Assembly: GCF_001750685.1 (NCBI RefSeq)
Contig: NZ_CP017269.1
Span: forward strand, 3,885,416 to 3,949,415
Direction of reading: 5' to 3'
Length of the DNA stretch: 64,000 bases
Origin: Geosporobacter ferrireducens
Lineage (GTDB): Bacteria > Bacillota > Clostridia > Peptostreptococcales > Thermotaleaceae
Part shown: one piece after another, positions 26,981 through 35,468 of the stretch
How positions within the stretch are numbered: the stretch's first letter is position 1
Layout of the letters: every line of letters begins with the position of its first letter
Made by a program: the position numbers and the translations under genes
The notes under the pieces: generated by a model
Told to the model about the DNA's origin: nothing
Database searches by the model: none
The model's input: only the letters and a program-made list of their open reading frames with translations

Positions 26981-27038
26981 TTATATGCTATAATAGCTTT
27001 GTAAAGGGACAAAAAAGTAGTTCTGCGGGAGGGATAAA

Positions 27039-27977
27039 ATGCTAAGACAGTTAAATGATGAGTTGATAGAGGTCAAGAAGAAGATGCTCGAAAGAGATCG
27101 GATGAAAAGACTATTAGAGAAGTCTTTGGAAGAATTGTCAGAGCTAAAAAAAAGAAGAGAACTACTATACGAAAGCTTGGAGAAAGAAAAAAAAGATCTT
27201 GATAGAATAGAGGGTTTATCTCTAACGAATTTAATACACTGCCTGCTGGGTGATAAAAAAAAATGTGTTGAAAAAGAAAGACAAGAGTTCTTATTGCAAA
27301 AACTAAAATATGATGAGGTAGATCATGCTATTGCCAATTTAAATGTCTATATTTTTGAGTTGGAAAACCATATCCACAGCATGGGATATTTGGACATGGA
27401 TTATAAAAAAATCATCAACAGAAAGCTAGAACTGTTAAAAGAGGATAATAATTTTGCAGTAAAACTCATTGAGATTTCAGAAGAAAAATCACAGTTGGAA
27501 AATTTCAACAGGGAGTTAGAAGAAGCAGAAGCCGCTGGTGCTGAAGTAGTCCGCCTATTATATAGCGTAGAGGAATCACTGCAGGCTGCGAAAGGCTGGG
27601 GCACATGGGATCTCTTAGGAGGTGGTTTGATTGTGACCATGGCAAAGCACTCTAAGATTGACGATGCCAAAGCACAAATGAATGCTGTGCAATCAATGTT
27701 GCGAAAATTTCAGCGAGAGTTGATGGACATACGGGAATATATAGATTTCAACATAGAAATTGGAAGCTTTGCTACTTTTGCAGATTATTTCTTTGATGGA
27801 TTAATCTTTGATTTTGTAGTTCAGCAAAAAATCGGTGAATCCTTAGAAACCGTTCAGGAAATGCTTGTACGCATAAACGACATTATCGGCAGGCTCCGTC
27901 AGAAGCTGCAGGAAACAAGAAAGAAGTTGGCTGAAAAGGAAAGAGAAAAGAATAAAATGATTGAAGAGGCACTGTAA
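27039..27977 (+). CDS. Coiled-coil protein of unknown function
   Basis: 312 residues, unrecognised. Residues 1-60 and 130-180 are Glu/Lys/Leu-rich coiled coil. A central Gly-rich, more hydrophobic segment (AKGWGTWDLLGGGLIVTMAK, residues 187-206) follows, then a region with ADYFFDGLIFDFVVQQKI and a final coiled coil to the end. There is no signal peptide. GGGAGGG lies 6 bases before the ATG. The central amphipathic part could touch membrane. Its promoter region contains the 29-bp palindrome. Confidence 0.65.
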   Translation: MLRQLNDELIEVKKKMLERDRMKRLLEKSLEELSELKKRRELLYESLEKEKKDLDRIEGLSLTNLIHCLLGDKKKCVEKERQEFLLQKLKYDEVDHAIANLNVYIFELENHIHSMGYLDMDYKKIINRKLELLKEDNNFAVKLIEISEEKSQLENFNRELEEAEAAGAEVVRLLYSVEESLQAAKGWGTWDLLGGGLIVTMAKHSKIDDAKAQMNAVQSMLRKFQRELMDIREYIDFNIEIGSFATFADYFFDGLIFDFVVQQKIGESLETVQEMLVRINDIIGRLRQKLQETRKKLAEKEREKNKMIEEAL

Positions 27978-28000
27978 AAAAAGGTGTCTCTTTTTTTAAG
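27977..28000 (+). terminator. Short A/T terminator-like hairpin
   Basis: AAAAAAAGG and a downstream CTTTTTTT run flank a short loop directly after the stop codon. It is weak but well placed. Confidence 0.4.
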
Positions 28001-28068
28001 GCAGTTTATAAGGGTAGATTAATGTGACGGGCAATCCAGAGATTGCTCTATACATAAGGAATATGATC

Positions 28069-28099
28069 CTGTAGGGACGACCTCAGGTCGCCCCTACAG
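28069..28099. repeat. Dispersed palindrome, GTAGGGGCGACC family
   Basis: CTGTAGGGACGACCT is followed by AGGTCGCCCCTACAG, a 15-bp palindrome with one mismatch and no real spacer. A decayed partner copy (GTAGGGACGA...CTCGCCC) lies at about 28130-28152. Confidence 0.7.
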
Positions 28100-28193
28100 A
28101 AAGTCTAATTCACGATAGGTTTTAAGGGGTAGGGACGAACAGCGCTCGCCCATCTATGATATATTTACTTTCTAAAAAAATTACTATAAAGCA

Positions 28194-28222
28194 TTGACAT
28201 TTATAACAAAAAAGAATACTAT
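28194..28222 (+). promoter_or_regulatory. Probable promoter of the selenoprotein gene
   Basis: TTGACA at 28194-28199, 17 bp, TACTAT at 28217-28222. A strikingly G-rich stretch with two runs of five G follows at about 28244-28255, just before the ribosome binding site. Confidence 0.65.
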
Positions 28223-28271
28223 AATACTAAGAATACCACCCCGAGGGGGAGGGGGAAGAAGGAGGATCTTT

Positions 28272-28577
28272 ATGGAGATTCGTATCACTGAAAAGGCCGG
28301 AGAAATGCTTAAGAAGCAATTGGCAAAGGAGGCAGGAGAAAACACCTATATAAAAATATTTGTTAAAGGTTTTGGATGAGGTGGTCCCGTATTTGGGATT
28401 GCCTTGGAGAAGGCAAAAGAGGATACGCAGGATTCTTTTGAAGAAGTAAATGGACTTAAGTTCTTGGTAGATAAGGAATTATTACAACAATTCCAGGGAT
28501 TTACAATAGATTATTCTGATGGATGGTTTAGCAAAGGGTTCCGTATTATACCAGGTATAGGAGGGGCGTCCTGTTAA
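28272..28577 (+). CDS. HesB-like selenoprotein (UGA-encoded Sec)
   Basis: A 101-residue IscA/HesB-fold protein read through an in-frame TGA at 28377-28379. The first 35 residues end IKIFVKGFG, then Sec36, then GGPVFGIALEKAKEDT and on to a terminal IPGIGGASC and TAA. Sec36 sits where IscA proteins have their first Fe-S cysteine; Cys101 matches the C-terminal one. A stem-loop with GG in its apical loop lies 20 bases after the TGA, the position required for a bacterial SECIS. AAGGAGG lies 6 bases before the ATG. HesB-like selenoproteins are a known family, which makes a sequencing error or plain nonsense mutation unlikely. Confidence 0.88.
28388..28427 (+). other. SECIS element
   Basis: The upper stem is TTGCCTT (28399-28405) with AAGGCAA (28410-28416), 7 perfect pairs, and apical loop GGAG. 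Below a 6x6 internal loop, a lower stem pairs CGTAT (28388-28392) with ATACG (28423-28427). The upper stem starts 20 bases after the UGA. This is the bacterial SelB-binding arrangement. Confidence 0.82.
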
Positions 28578-28606
28578 TATGCATGGATAATAGAAGGGAG
28601 TAAAAA

Positions 28607-29116
28607 ATGGCAAAAATAAAATCACATCAAGGATGGTCATGGATTCTTTTGATTATGTTCTTACTGCTTTCGATTCTCGATATTCGCTTTGGGCTTTTGG
28701 GTTTCATCTGCATGAGTGCACCGATCTACCATGCCTTAAGGGGGAAGGGCAAAATCCATTGTTCAAAATACTGTCCGCGGGGTTCATTGCTGGGAAAATT
28801 CTTGCAAAGACTGAGTTTTGAAAATGAGCTGCCTTTGTTTATGAAGGGAAAAAAAGCAAAGAATACCCTGTTGGGGTTGATGCTCTTCATGTTTAGCCTA
28901 TCGTTGTATCATGCAGGGTTTGATAGTAGGGCCATCGGCTTTGCTGTATTTCGCCTGATGACCGTCTCCTTGATTTTTGGGATGATTATGGGAATTATTT
29001 ATAAGCCTAGAAGCTGGTGTATTGTTTGCCCTATGGGTCACGCTACGGGATTGATCCGGGATTTTCAAAATCAAAATAATAGAGAAAAGAAAGCCAATCA
29101 AAACCAGGTTGCATAA
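28607..29116 (+). CDS. Membrane-bound 4Fe-4S protein (NapH/CcoG-like fragment family)
   Basis: 169 residues with about four membrane helices (residues 10-30, 83-100, 112-135 and part of the N-terminal half). Two cysteine motifs resemble NapH/NosR polyferredoxins: HCSKYCPRGSLLGKF near 45-60 and CIVCPMGHATGLI near 141-153. These are shorter than classical ferredoxin motifs. It is probably an electron-transfer subunit at the membrane. It lies 29 bases after the selenoprotein and 28 before a glutaredoxin-like gene, suggesting one redox unit. Confidence 0.72.
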   Translation: MAKIKSHQGWSWILLIMFLLLSILDIRFGLLGFICMSAPIYHALRGKGKIHCSKYCPRGSLLGKFLQRLSFENELPLFMKGKKAKNTLLGLMLFMFSLSLYHAGFDSRAIGFAVFRLMTVSLIFGMIMGIIYKPRSWCIVCPMGHATGLIRDFQNQNNREKKANQNQVA

Positions 29117-29144
29117 ATAAATTATATATGAGGAGGATTTTAAT

Positions 29145-29375
29145 ATGAATAAAAATGTTGTTGTGTATTCAAGTGATTCTTGCGTGTACTGCAAAGAGGC
29201 AAAAAATTATTTAAGATCTATCGGTGTAGATTTTGAAGAACGAAATATTTCAAAAGATCAATCAGCCAGAAAAGAACTGATGTCCAAAGGATTTATGGGT
29301 GTGCCGGTGATCATGGTAGAACAAGAGATTATTCAGGGCTTTGACAGAAGAAAACTTGATGAACTGTTAAGATAA
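29145..29375 (+). CDS. Glutaredoxin-like thiol oxidoreductase
   Basis: 76-residue thioredoxin-fold protein with the redox motif CVYC (SDSCVYCKEAKNYL, near residues 10-23), the cis-proline GVPVIMV near 51-57 and a C-terminal GFDRRKLDELL. It is of the short NrdH/YruB type. AGGAGG lies 8 bases before the ATG. As last gene of the trio it may reduce the selenoprotein or deliver clusters; that role is inferred from position. Confidence 0.88.
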   Translation: MNKNVVVYSSDSCVYCKEAKNYLRSIGVDFEERNISKDQSARKELMSKGFMGVPVIMVEQEIIQGFDRRKLDELLR

Positions 29376-29414
29376 AAAAGCTGCTGTGGGATTTAACCAC
29401 AGCAGCTTTTTTAG
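29374..29414 (+). terminator. Strong intrinsic terminator
   Basis: A 16-bp perfect stem AAAAAAGCTGCTGTGG (29374-29389) with 29397-29412 and a 7-base loop, ending in TTTTTT. It overlaps the stop codon of the glutaredoxin-like gene. Confidence 0.9.
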
Positions 29415-29501
29415 AGAAGCAGATAAGAAGTTTTTATTGATTTAAATCTCTATTTGAAGTGTTTAAAGATACTATGGATGTGACTAACGTATGCCGGCAA
29501 A

Positions 29502-29837
29502 TTAATTAGATAATTCTTTGTTTTTAGAACTTGTAAATTTATAAAATCCAAATACTAGTAAAATATGTGATGTGATATTTAAAATTTTGGAAGGCCAAAG
29601 TAGTACTGTAAGAGAAAATGTCATAAAAGTTGGCGTTATCGATTGGGTTTTATGAATTATATAAGGAATTATTATTAAATGTACAACTTGATCGATTACA
29701 CCTGAAATCACATTAAGCATAAAAAATAATAATCCATATTTGAATATACCGTCTATTTGATCCTGTTTTCTTTTTTGCTTTAGACAAATAACAAGACCTG
29801 TAAGAGAAATAAAAAGAACAAAAATATCTGTAGTCAA
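29502..29837 (-). CDS. Small membrane protein, unrecognised
   Basis: 111 residues with three hydrophobic segments (about 3-18, 33-60, 72-100) and a charged loop KQKRKQDQIDG. It has a TTG start at 29837 with GGAGGT 7 bases upstream. No family is recognised and no partner gene is adjacent. Confidence 0.6.
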   Translation of the reverse strand: MTTDIFVLFISLTGLVICLKQKRKQDQIDGIFKYGLLFFMLNVISGVIDQVVHLIIIPYIIHKTQSITPTFMTFSLTVLLWPSKILNITSHILLVFGFYKFTSSKNKELSN

Positions 29838-30127
29838 GGTCGTACCTCCTTTTATTTAAACTATATTATACAAACATTGATTGAAAAGCTAAATTCTGTT
29901 TTTCTGCATCCCTTGTAATTGCAGGGGTAAATGCAGTTTTTTTGTATTGTTTTCTCTATCAAATATGATGAAAATCGGTTATAATTGGGGCCGAGCAATA
30001 AAAATACACGGATTTTTTAGGCATGAAAAAGGGACCCCCAGATTACTATTGCATGAGTAACTTCCGTCGGTCATTTATTTGTAAAACTAAATTCTTGTGA
30101 TATCTACCCGAGTTTTATGTTAGTTTA
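29838..30127. other. Intergenic, AT-rich, bordering a decayed IS element
   Basis: I see no gene here. At 30099-30112 GATATCTACCCGAG is matched in inverted orientation, with one gap, at 31446-31460, a possible terminal repeat of the IS30 relic. Confidence 0.4.
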
Positions 30128-31427
30128 CTACTTTAGCAGTGTCGGCTTGAGATGAATCTCATCAGCTGGGATGAGAGCCACCGATAATGCATCTAAAAAT
30201 TCTTGTTTCTGAAGCAACTCGGCCAGTTTGAATGGTGTTGTCATTTAGGCTGCTCCTTGCTGCACTATTGATATGATTGATCATTAGCGTTATTTTGTCT
30301 TGCGTCAGATGGTCAAACCACTTTCTTTTTGACATGATATATCTTATGTATTCATGATTCTTTTCTATGTGTGACTTTTGATAAGAAGCCATAGCATCGC
30401 AGTAAAAAACCTTTGTCCTTGCATTGCCATCTTAATCGTATTCAATGGCTTCAGGATCTTGAAACTCAGTGCCATTGTCGGTAAGAATCACGGGAAAACT
30501 TGATCTGAACACATCCTGTCCCACCGTTTCGTACAGTTTGTTCAAAGCATCTATGACACAGGCTTGTGTACAGGTGTCGAGTAAAAGCGCCACCACCAAC
30601 GAGCTGTTTCTAAAGAAGAGCATAAGCAGGATTTTGCCTCCTTTTCGACCATGAAACGTGTCCATTTCCACTACAGGAACACCTGGATTTTCTTCAAGAT
30701 AGGCTTTGAAATCATCATATGTGCGCCCTAGGCGATACTTGCTATTTTTCTTGGTGCTTCTTGCTTTCTTACGCGGCTTGTAACGTACTTTTCTTGGCAA
30801 ATCAATGTTTCTAGCCGTGAAGACACATTTGTCGAAATAGGTGTATAGCGAACGTTCACAACAACTTATTTCCTCCTTGTGGTGTGCGTAGATATGCGCG
30901 ATGGATTGACCTTTCATGATAAGTGGCGAGATAAGCTGATCAAGATGTTCATGCTGTTTGGACGTCATGTTAATACCTTCTCTAGATGAGCTCAACACAT
31001 ATTCATAGTTGGCGTGAGCGACTGTAGCGCGATACTGAATCTTTTCAAGGCGACATCCCACCTTTGTGTCACAGCCATTGCAAACATATGGAAATCGCCT
31101 TTGTCTAGAACACGTTTTAGGGACATATTCCGGACAACCTCGATAACAATTCACTGTTGTACATTTCTTACATAAACGGTTGCACGAGTCGCTGTACAAG
31201 TGTTTCTTGGTACACTCTTTACGCTTTGCGCAAGCAATGGGACCACTGTGGTCTTTTCTAGTTGTTACACTCCTGTTTCGTTTGACTTCTTTGGAAACGG
31301 TTGTTGGATCTTTCTTTAACCGATCAGCTATGTCTTTGAGTTTGTAATTGTTGTTGAGAGATTCCTCGATAATGATACGATCGTCCAGTGTTAAATGAGA
31401 GTCTTTTTGGGTTTCTTGTTTAGTCAT
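30128..31427 (-). pseudogene. IS30-family transposase, inactivated
   Basis: The N-terminal part (331 residues from ATG 31427) has the IS30 helix-turn-helix (LKDIADRLKKDPTTVSKEVK) and the first DDE residues (VVEMDTFHGRKGG; VILTDNGTEF). A TAA at 30432-30434 interrupts the frame directly after AIEYD. The same frame resumes with the rest of the catalytic domain (HIEKNHEYIRYI, WFDHLTQDKITLM). A frameshift near 30243 then displaces the conserved tail (TPFKLAELLQKQEFLDAL). Two lesions mean the copy cannot make a full transposase. Confidence 0.88.
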
Positions 31428-31702
31428 TATGTCGTCTCCTAGATGTTCGGAGTAGATATCTTTTACAGTATACTAGAAACCTTGTAAGACTAACTTCAGT
31501 TTAAGCATTAAAAACGGAACTTACTTTTTCATTTGACCTATCTACATATAATTTTAGTAATATTTTAACACATTTTTCAAAAAAAACAATATATTCCTTT
31601 AAAATACAAAAATTACCATATATAATATAGTTATAGCTAGCTAAAACTGTTTGCAAACAAAAGATGAAATAACTTGAAAAATACATAATTAAGGAGGATA
31701 TT

Positions 31703-32605
31703 ATGAAAAAAATCAAATTATTAGTAAGTTTAGGCTTAGTTTTAGTTCTAATATTAAGTATAGTTCCGACTTATGCAAATGAAAAAGGTGAAACTGAAGA
31801 AAAGTCAACTATCGAAATTTTAGAAGAAAACCTGGCTACAGAAGATTTCTCTGAAGATGAGAAAAATGTTATAAATGAAATGATTAAGGCAAAGAAAGAA
31901 ACTGAAAAACAAGTGTTAGAAAGTCTTAAAGTTGCAGATAAAGAAGCAAAGGAAAAAATCAAGAAGAATAAAAAATATTTAATAGATGAAGAAACTGCCA
32001 GAAAACAGGAAGCATTAGGTTTTTTAGAAACGAGTGCAAGTAGTACCATAACTTTATCATTAGGTAATCCATTTACTTTTACATATGCAGCTGAAGGTAA
32101 AAATGGTGGCAGTAAAACCGGAGTTGTAACTACATATGGATCTTCTTATGATTTAAATAAAGCTCGAAATCTTACTAATTCAGAAACCGTAGGCACAGGT
32201 AATGCTACAGGATGGGCTTGGACTGGACGTAGATTTATAATTTCTGGTACTGGTTCTAAAACGGCTTATTTTTCTATTGAAGGTGACTATATAGGATACC
32301 TACTCTCAGGCGGTAGAGGAAATGTATCACAACTTTCGAATGAGTTTCGTCTATATAATGCTACAACTCAATCATGGGTGTCTACAAAAAATATCACATT
32401 AGATACCGTAACTATGGAAAATGAATCAAGTTTAGTTGGCACATTTAACAAATCTAATCTAATTACAGCTACTTTACAAGCTGGACATGAATATGTTATT
32501 CTAATGCAAACTGATGCCTATACTTATTCTACGCTGGGAACATCAATTGCAAATATAAAAGATTCACATTATTCGCAGTGGAAGTCTGTTAAACTTACCT
32601 ATTAA
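31703..32605 (+). CDS. Secreted protein of unknown function
   Basis: 300 residues. There is a clear signal peptide: a KKIK start, a hydrophobic core to about residue 22, and cleavage probably after TYA. A Glu/Lys-rich helical segment (26-100) leads to a Ser/Thr/Gly-rich beta-type region (110-300, e.g. TGWAWTGRRFIISGTGSKTA) reminiscent of extracellular binding domains. No lipobox, sortase signal or catalytic motif is seen. AAGGAGG lies 7 bases before the ATG. It is flanked by the IS30 relic and two terminator-like hairpins, so it may be accessory DNA. Confidence 0.7.
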   Translation: MKKIKLLVSLGLVLVLILSIVPTYANEKGETEEKSTIEILEENLATEDFSEDEKNVINEMIKAKKETEKQVLESLKVADKEAKEKIKKNKKYLIDEETARKQEALGFLETSASSTITLSLGNPFTFTYAAEGKNGGSKTGVVTTYGSSYDLNKARNLTNSETVGTGNATGWAWTGRRFIISGTGSKTAYFSIEGDYIGYLLSGGRGNVSQLSNEFRLYNATTQSWVSTKNITLDTVTMENESSLVGTFNKSNLITATLQAGHEYVILMQTDAYTYSTLGTSIANIKDSHYSQWKSVKLTY

Positions 32606-32649
32606 TTAAGTTGGTGAAGCAACGTCATAAATCTTGAAAAGCAGAGTTG

Positions 32650-32710
32650 AACCTCCTAACATAGTTGGAGCAGAAGGCTAGGGGTAGCTCCCGTTAGGAG
32701 GTTTTGTTTT
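32650..32710 (+). terminator. Intrinsic terminator after the secreted protein gene
   Basis: AACCTCCTAAC (32650-32660) pairs with GTTAGGAGGTT (32693-32703), 11 perfect pairs, followed by TTGTTTT. The 32-base loop contains a further small hairpin. Confidence 0.75.
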
Positions 32711-32778
32711 GCACAGGGGTATAAAAAAAGGACAAATCAGCAGTTTTGTAGGAGTGTAGTTTATAATTAATCTCTCTG

Positions 32779-32839
32779 AACTGCTAATATAAAAAGCTAT
32801 TACGGACTCAGTTCGCAATAGCTTTTTATATTAGCAGTT
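32779..32839. repeat. Perfect 23-bp palindrome
   Basis: Arms 32779-32801 and 32817-32839 are exact complements over 23 bases (right arm begins AATAGCTTTTTATATTAGC), with a 15-base loop and a following TTTTCAAATTTT. It could act as a terminator or as a leader element for the aminotransferase gene 90 bp downstream. Confidence 0.8.
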
Positions 32840-32929
32840 TTCAAATTTTGAGATTCATTTCAAGAGGTTTAAAATCTTTTTAAATCGACAACACTGATAG
32901 AAGCAATAACTAGGAAGGAGGGGTAAAGG

Positions 32930-34312
32930 ATGAACCTTTACACTGAACAATTATATGGAGAGATCACTTCTTTTGAAGACGCTTTGGCCCTAGGCCAAGA
33001 AGAAGTGAAAGAAAATTATAAAAGTTACATAAATCCCTATTTCGCCATGATGCTGGGATTGTTGGGATTTGACAAGTCCTTTGTGAAGGCGGAGGGAATG
33101 GAAGTATGGGATAGTGAGGGGAGGGTGTATCTGGACTTTTTGGGAGGATATGGGGCTCTAAATCTTGGACATAATCCGAGAGAAATACTGGAGGCAGTAA
33201 AAAAAGTTATGACTAGGCCCAATATTCTACAGACCGCGTTAAATCCCATGGCTTCTGTGTTGGCAAAAAATTTAGCTGCAATGACACCTGGAGATTTGCA
33301 GATGACCTTTTTCTGCAATAGTGGAGCTGAAGCAGTGGAAGGCGCTATTAAACTGGCGAAAGCAGCTACGGGGAAGAATCGAATCCTTTATTGTGAAGGG
33401 AGCTTTCATGGAAAAACTGTAGGGGCACTGTCAGTTACAGGAAGAGAAAAATACAAAACTCCATTTGGGTTATTAATGAATGAAGTGGAAGGAGTTCCTT
33501 TTGGAGATGCTGCTGCACTGGAAACGGCACTACGGGAACATCCTGCTGCAGCATTGATCCTAGAGCCCATTCAAGGGGAAGGGGGGATTATCGTACCTCC
33601 GGAAGGCTATTTGAAGCAAGTAAGGGCACTGTGCAACCAGTACGATGCTTTGCTGATTATAGATGAAGTGCAAACGGGATTTGGAAGAACTGGGAGAATG
33701 TTTGCTTGTGAGTATGAAGAAATTATACCGGACTTACTCTGTCTGGCAAAATCTTTGGGAGGCGGCGTAATGCCAATTGGAGCTACAATGGCAAAAGAAG
33801 AGGTGTGGAAGATGGCCTATGGGTCCATGGATAAATGTCTGCTGCATACTTCTACCTTTGGCGGAAATACATTAGCCGTTGCCGCTGGTATAGCCGCTAC
33901 TGAAAAAATTTATCGTGAAAATTTAGCCGATCAAGCAGAAGAAAAAGGAGAATATTTCATTTCAAGACTAAGAGAACTTCAACAGCGATATTCTATCATC
34001 CGTGAAGTACGGGGAAAAGGACTGATGATTGGCATAGAGTTTTTAGCTGGGAAGGGACTCATGCGTAAAGTATCGGAGGAGTATCTGGGTGCGCTGGTTG
34101 CAGGAGAACTTTTAAACCGATATGGTATGATCACAGCCTATACATTAAACAATCCAAACGTAATCCGATTGGAACCACCACTGATTATTCAGTATGAAGA
34201 AATCGATAGAATGATAGATGCGTTGGAAGAGATATGCAAAAAGCATAAAAACTTTTTGTCTCTTGCCATGAGTGGTTCTAAAACCATCCTTCATTCTATC
34301 ATCAATCGATAG
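32930..34312 (+). CDS. Class III PLP-dependent aminotransferase
   Basis: 460-residue aminotransferase of the ornithine/putrescine/4-aminobutyrate group. The PLP lysine is Lys274 in LAKSLGGGVMP. Asp245 in LLIIDEVQTGFGRTG contacts the pyridine nitrogen, and NSGAEAVEGAIKLAK (130-144) binds phosphate. The N-terminal 30 residues resemble putrescine aminotransferase. AAGGAGGGG lies 7 bases before the ATG. It heads a run of five same-strand genes and is 11 bases from the next. The amine substrate is not determinable here. Confidence 0.9.
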   Translation: MNLYTEQLYGEITSFEDALALGQEEVKENYKSYINPYFAMMLGLLGFDKSFVKAEGMEVWDSEGRVYLDFLGGYGALNLGHNPREILEAVKKVMTRPNILQTALNPMASVLAKNLAAMTPGDLQMTFFCNSGAEAVEGAIKLAKAATGKNRILYCEGSFHGKTVGALSVTGREKYKTPFGLLMNEVEGVPFGDAAALETALREHPAAALILEPIQGEGGIIVPPEGYLKQVRALCNQYDALLIIDEVQTGFGRTGRMFACEYEEIIPDLLCLAKSLGGGVMPIGATMAKEEVWKMAYGSMDKCLLHTSTFGGNTLAVAAGIAATEKIYRENLADQAEEKGEYFISRLRELQQRYSIIREVRGKGLMIGIEFLAGKGLMRKVSEEYLGALVAGELLNRYGMITAYTLNNPNVIRLEPPLIIQYEEIDRMIDALEEICKKHKNFLSLAMSGSKTILHSIINR

Positions 34313-34323
34313 GGGGAGAACTT

Positions 34324-35418
34324 GTGAAGACAGGAAAATTTGCATTCTGTATACATCCGATAGAACTTAAGGATATAGAAAGAAAATATGGTTTCCTTCG
34401 ATATGTACCTAAAAAAGCGGTATATCAGCTGACAAAACGGATACCGCCTATGGAGGTATCTAAAATTACAGGGATTGCCAGTAACTATGGAAGCGCAGAA
34501 GGGTGGTTTGTAGGGGTTCCTCTGGTTACGGATCAAATAATGACATTGCCTGAAGAATTTGTTATTCATAAGATTATACAAGCAGGGAAAAAAGCAGAGG
34601 CTTTGGGGGCAAAAGTATTTGGCTTAGGCGCTTTTACATCGGTCGTTGGTGACGGAGGGATTACTATCCGTAAACATTTAAAAATACCTGTAACGACTGG
34701 CAATAGCTATACCGTTGCGGCAGCCATAGAAGCCGTAAAAGAGGCAGCCATGCATATGGGGAAGGATTTAAAGCTTTGTAATGCTGCTGTAGTTGGGGCT
34801 ACAGGATCTATTGGCAGAATATGCGCTCTACTGCTGGCACCGGAAGTAAATAAAATTACTTTGGCAGCGCAAGATGTAAAGGGGTTGGAGACTGTAGCAG
34901 AAGAAATATTGCAAAGAGGAAAGGGAAACGCAGAGATCGAGACAACACTTGAAAAATCTTTAAAAAAAGCTGATATTGTCATAACCGTTTCTAGTGCTGT
35001 AGATGCCATTATTCAGCCGGAATATTTAAAAACCGGTGCAATTGTTTGTGATGTGGCAAGGCCCCGGGATGTCTCTAGAGAAGTTGAAAAAAAGCGCAAG
35101 GACATCTTGGTGATAGAAGGCGGTGTGATTGAAGTGCCGGGAGATGTAGATTTTGGTTTTGATTTTGGATTTCCCCCTGGCTTAAGCTATGCCTGTATGG
35201 CTGAAACAATGATTTTAGCATTAGAGAATAAATACGAAGATTTTTCCATTGGGAAAAAGCTATCCATAGAAAAAGTAGAGGAAATCGCACAGCTTGCGAG
35301 AAAACACGGTTTCAAATTAGCAGGAATGAGAAGCTTTGAAAAGGTTGTTAAAAAGGAATATATAGAAGGGATAAAGGAAAATATAAAAAAGGTAGCTTAT
35401 ATGGAAATGGATTATTAA
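34324..35418 (+). CDS. Acyl-ACP-reductase-like / predicted amino-acid dehydrogenase
   Basis: 364 residues with a Rossmann motif AAVVGATGSIGRICALLL (near 158-175), like shikimate/long-chain acyl-ACP reductase (COG5322-type) proteins. The N-terminal half includes GLGAFTSVVGDGGITI, with a region where cyanobacterial aldehyde-forming reductases carry their active site. It starts with GTG after GGGGGAG. Being paired with an aminotransferase and followed by activase genes suggests a pathway through an acyl-thioester or amino-aldehyde. The function is unproven. Confidence 0.75.
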   Translation: MKTGKFAFCIHPIELKDIERKYGFLRYVPKKAVYQLTKRIPPMEVSKITGIASNYGSAEGWFVGVPLVTDQIMTLPEEFVIHKIIQAGKKAEALGAKVFGLGAFTSVVGDGGITIRKHLKIPVTTGNSYTVAAAIEAVKEAAMHMGKDLKLCNAAVVGATGSIGRICALLLAPEVNKITLAAQDVKGLETVAEEILQRGKGNAEIETTLEKSLKKADIVITVSSAVDAIIQPEYLKTGAIVCDVARPRDVSREVEKKRKDILVIEGGVIEVPGDVDFGFDFGFPPGLSYACMAETMILALENKYEDFSIGKKLSIEKVEEIAQLARKHGFKLAGMRSFEKVVKKEYIEGIKENIKKVAYMEMDY

Positions 35419-35468
35419 TACTTTTTGAATCCATGAAAAACAGAAACATAAATACTAGGAGTGATAGC

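Noticed and set aside
28194..28379. 61-codon frame ending at the TGA of the HesB-like gene
   Set aside because: The upstream TTG lies in the promoter; the true start is the ATG at 28272 and the TGA is read as Sec.
30081..31497. Direct similarity TTGTAAAACTAA / TTGTAAGACTAA near both ends of the IS30 relic
   Set aside because: Same orientation and imperfect; too short to call a target duplication or terminal repeat.
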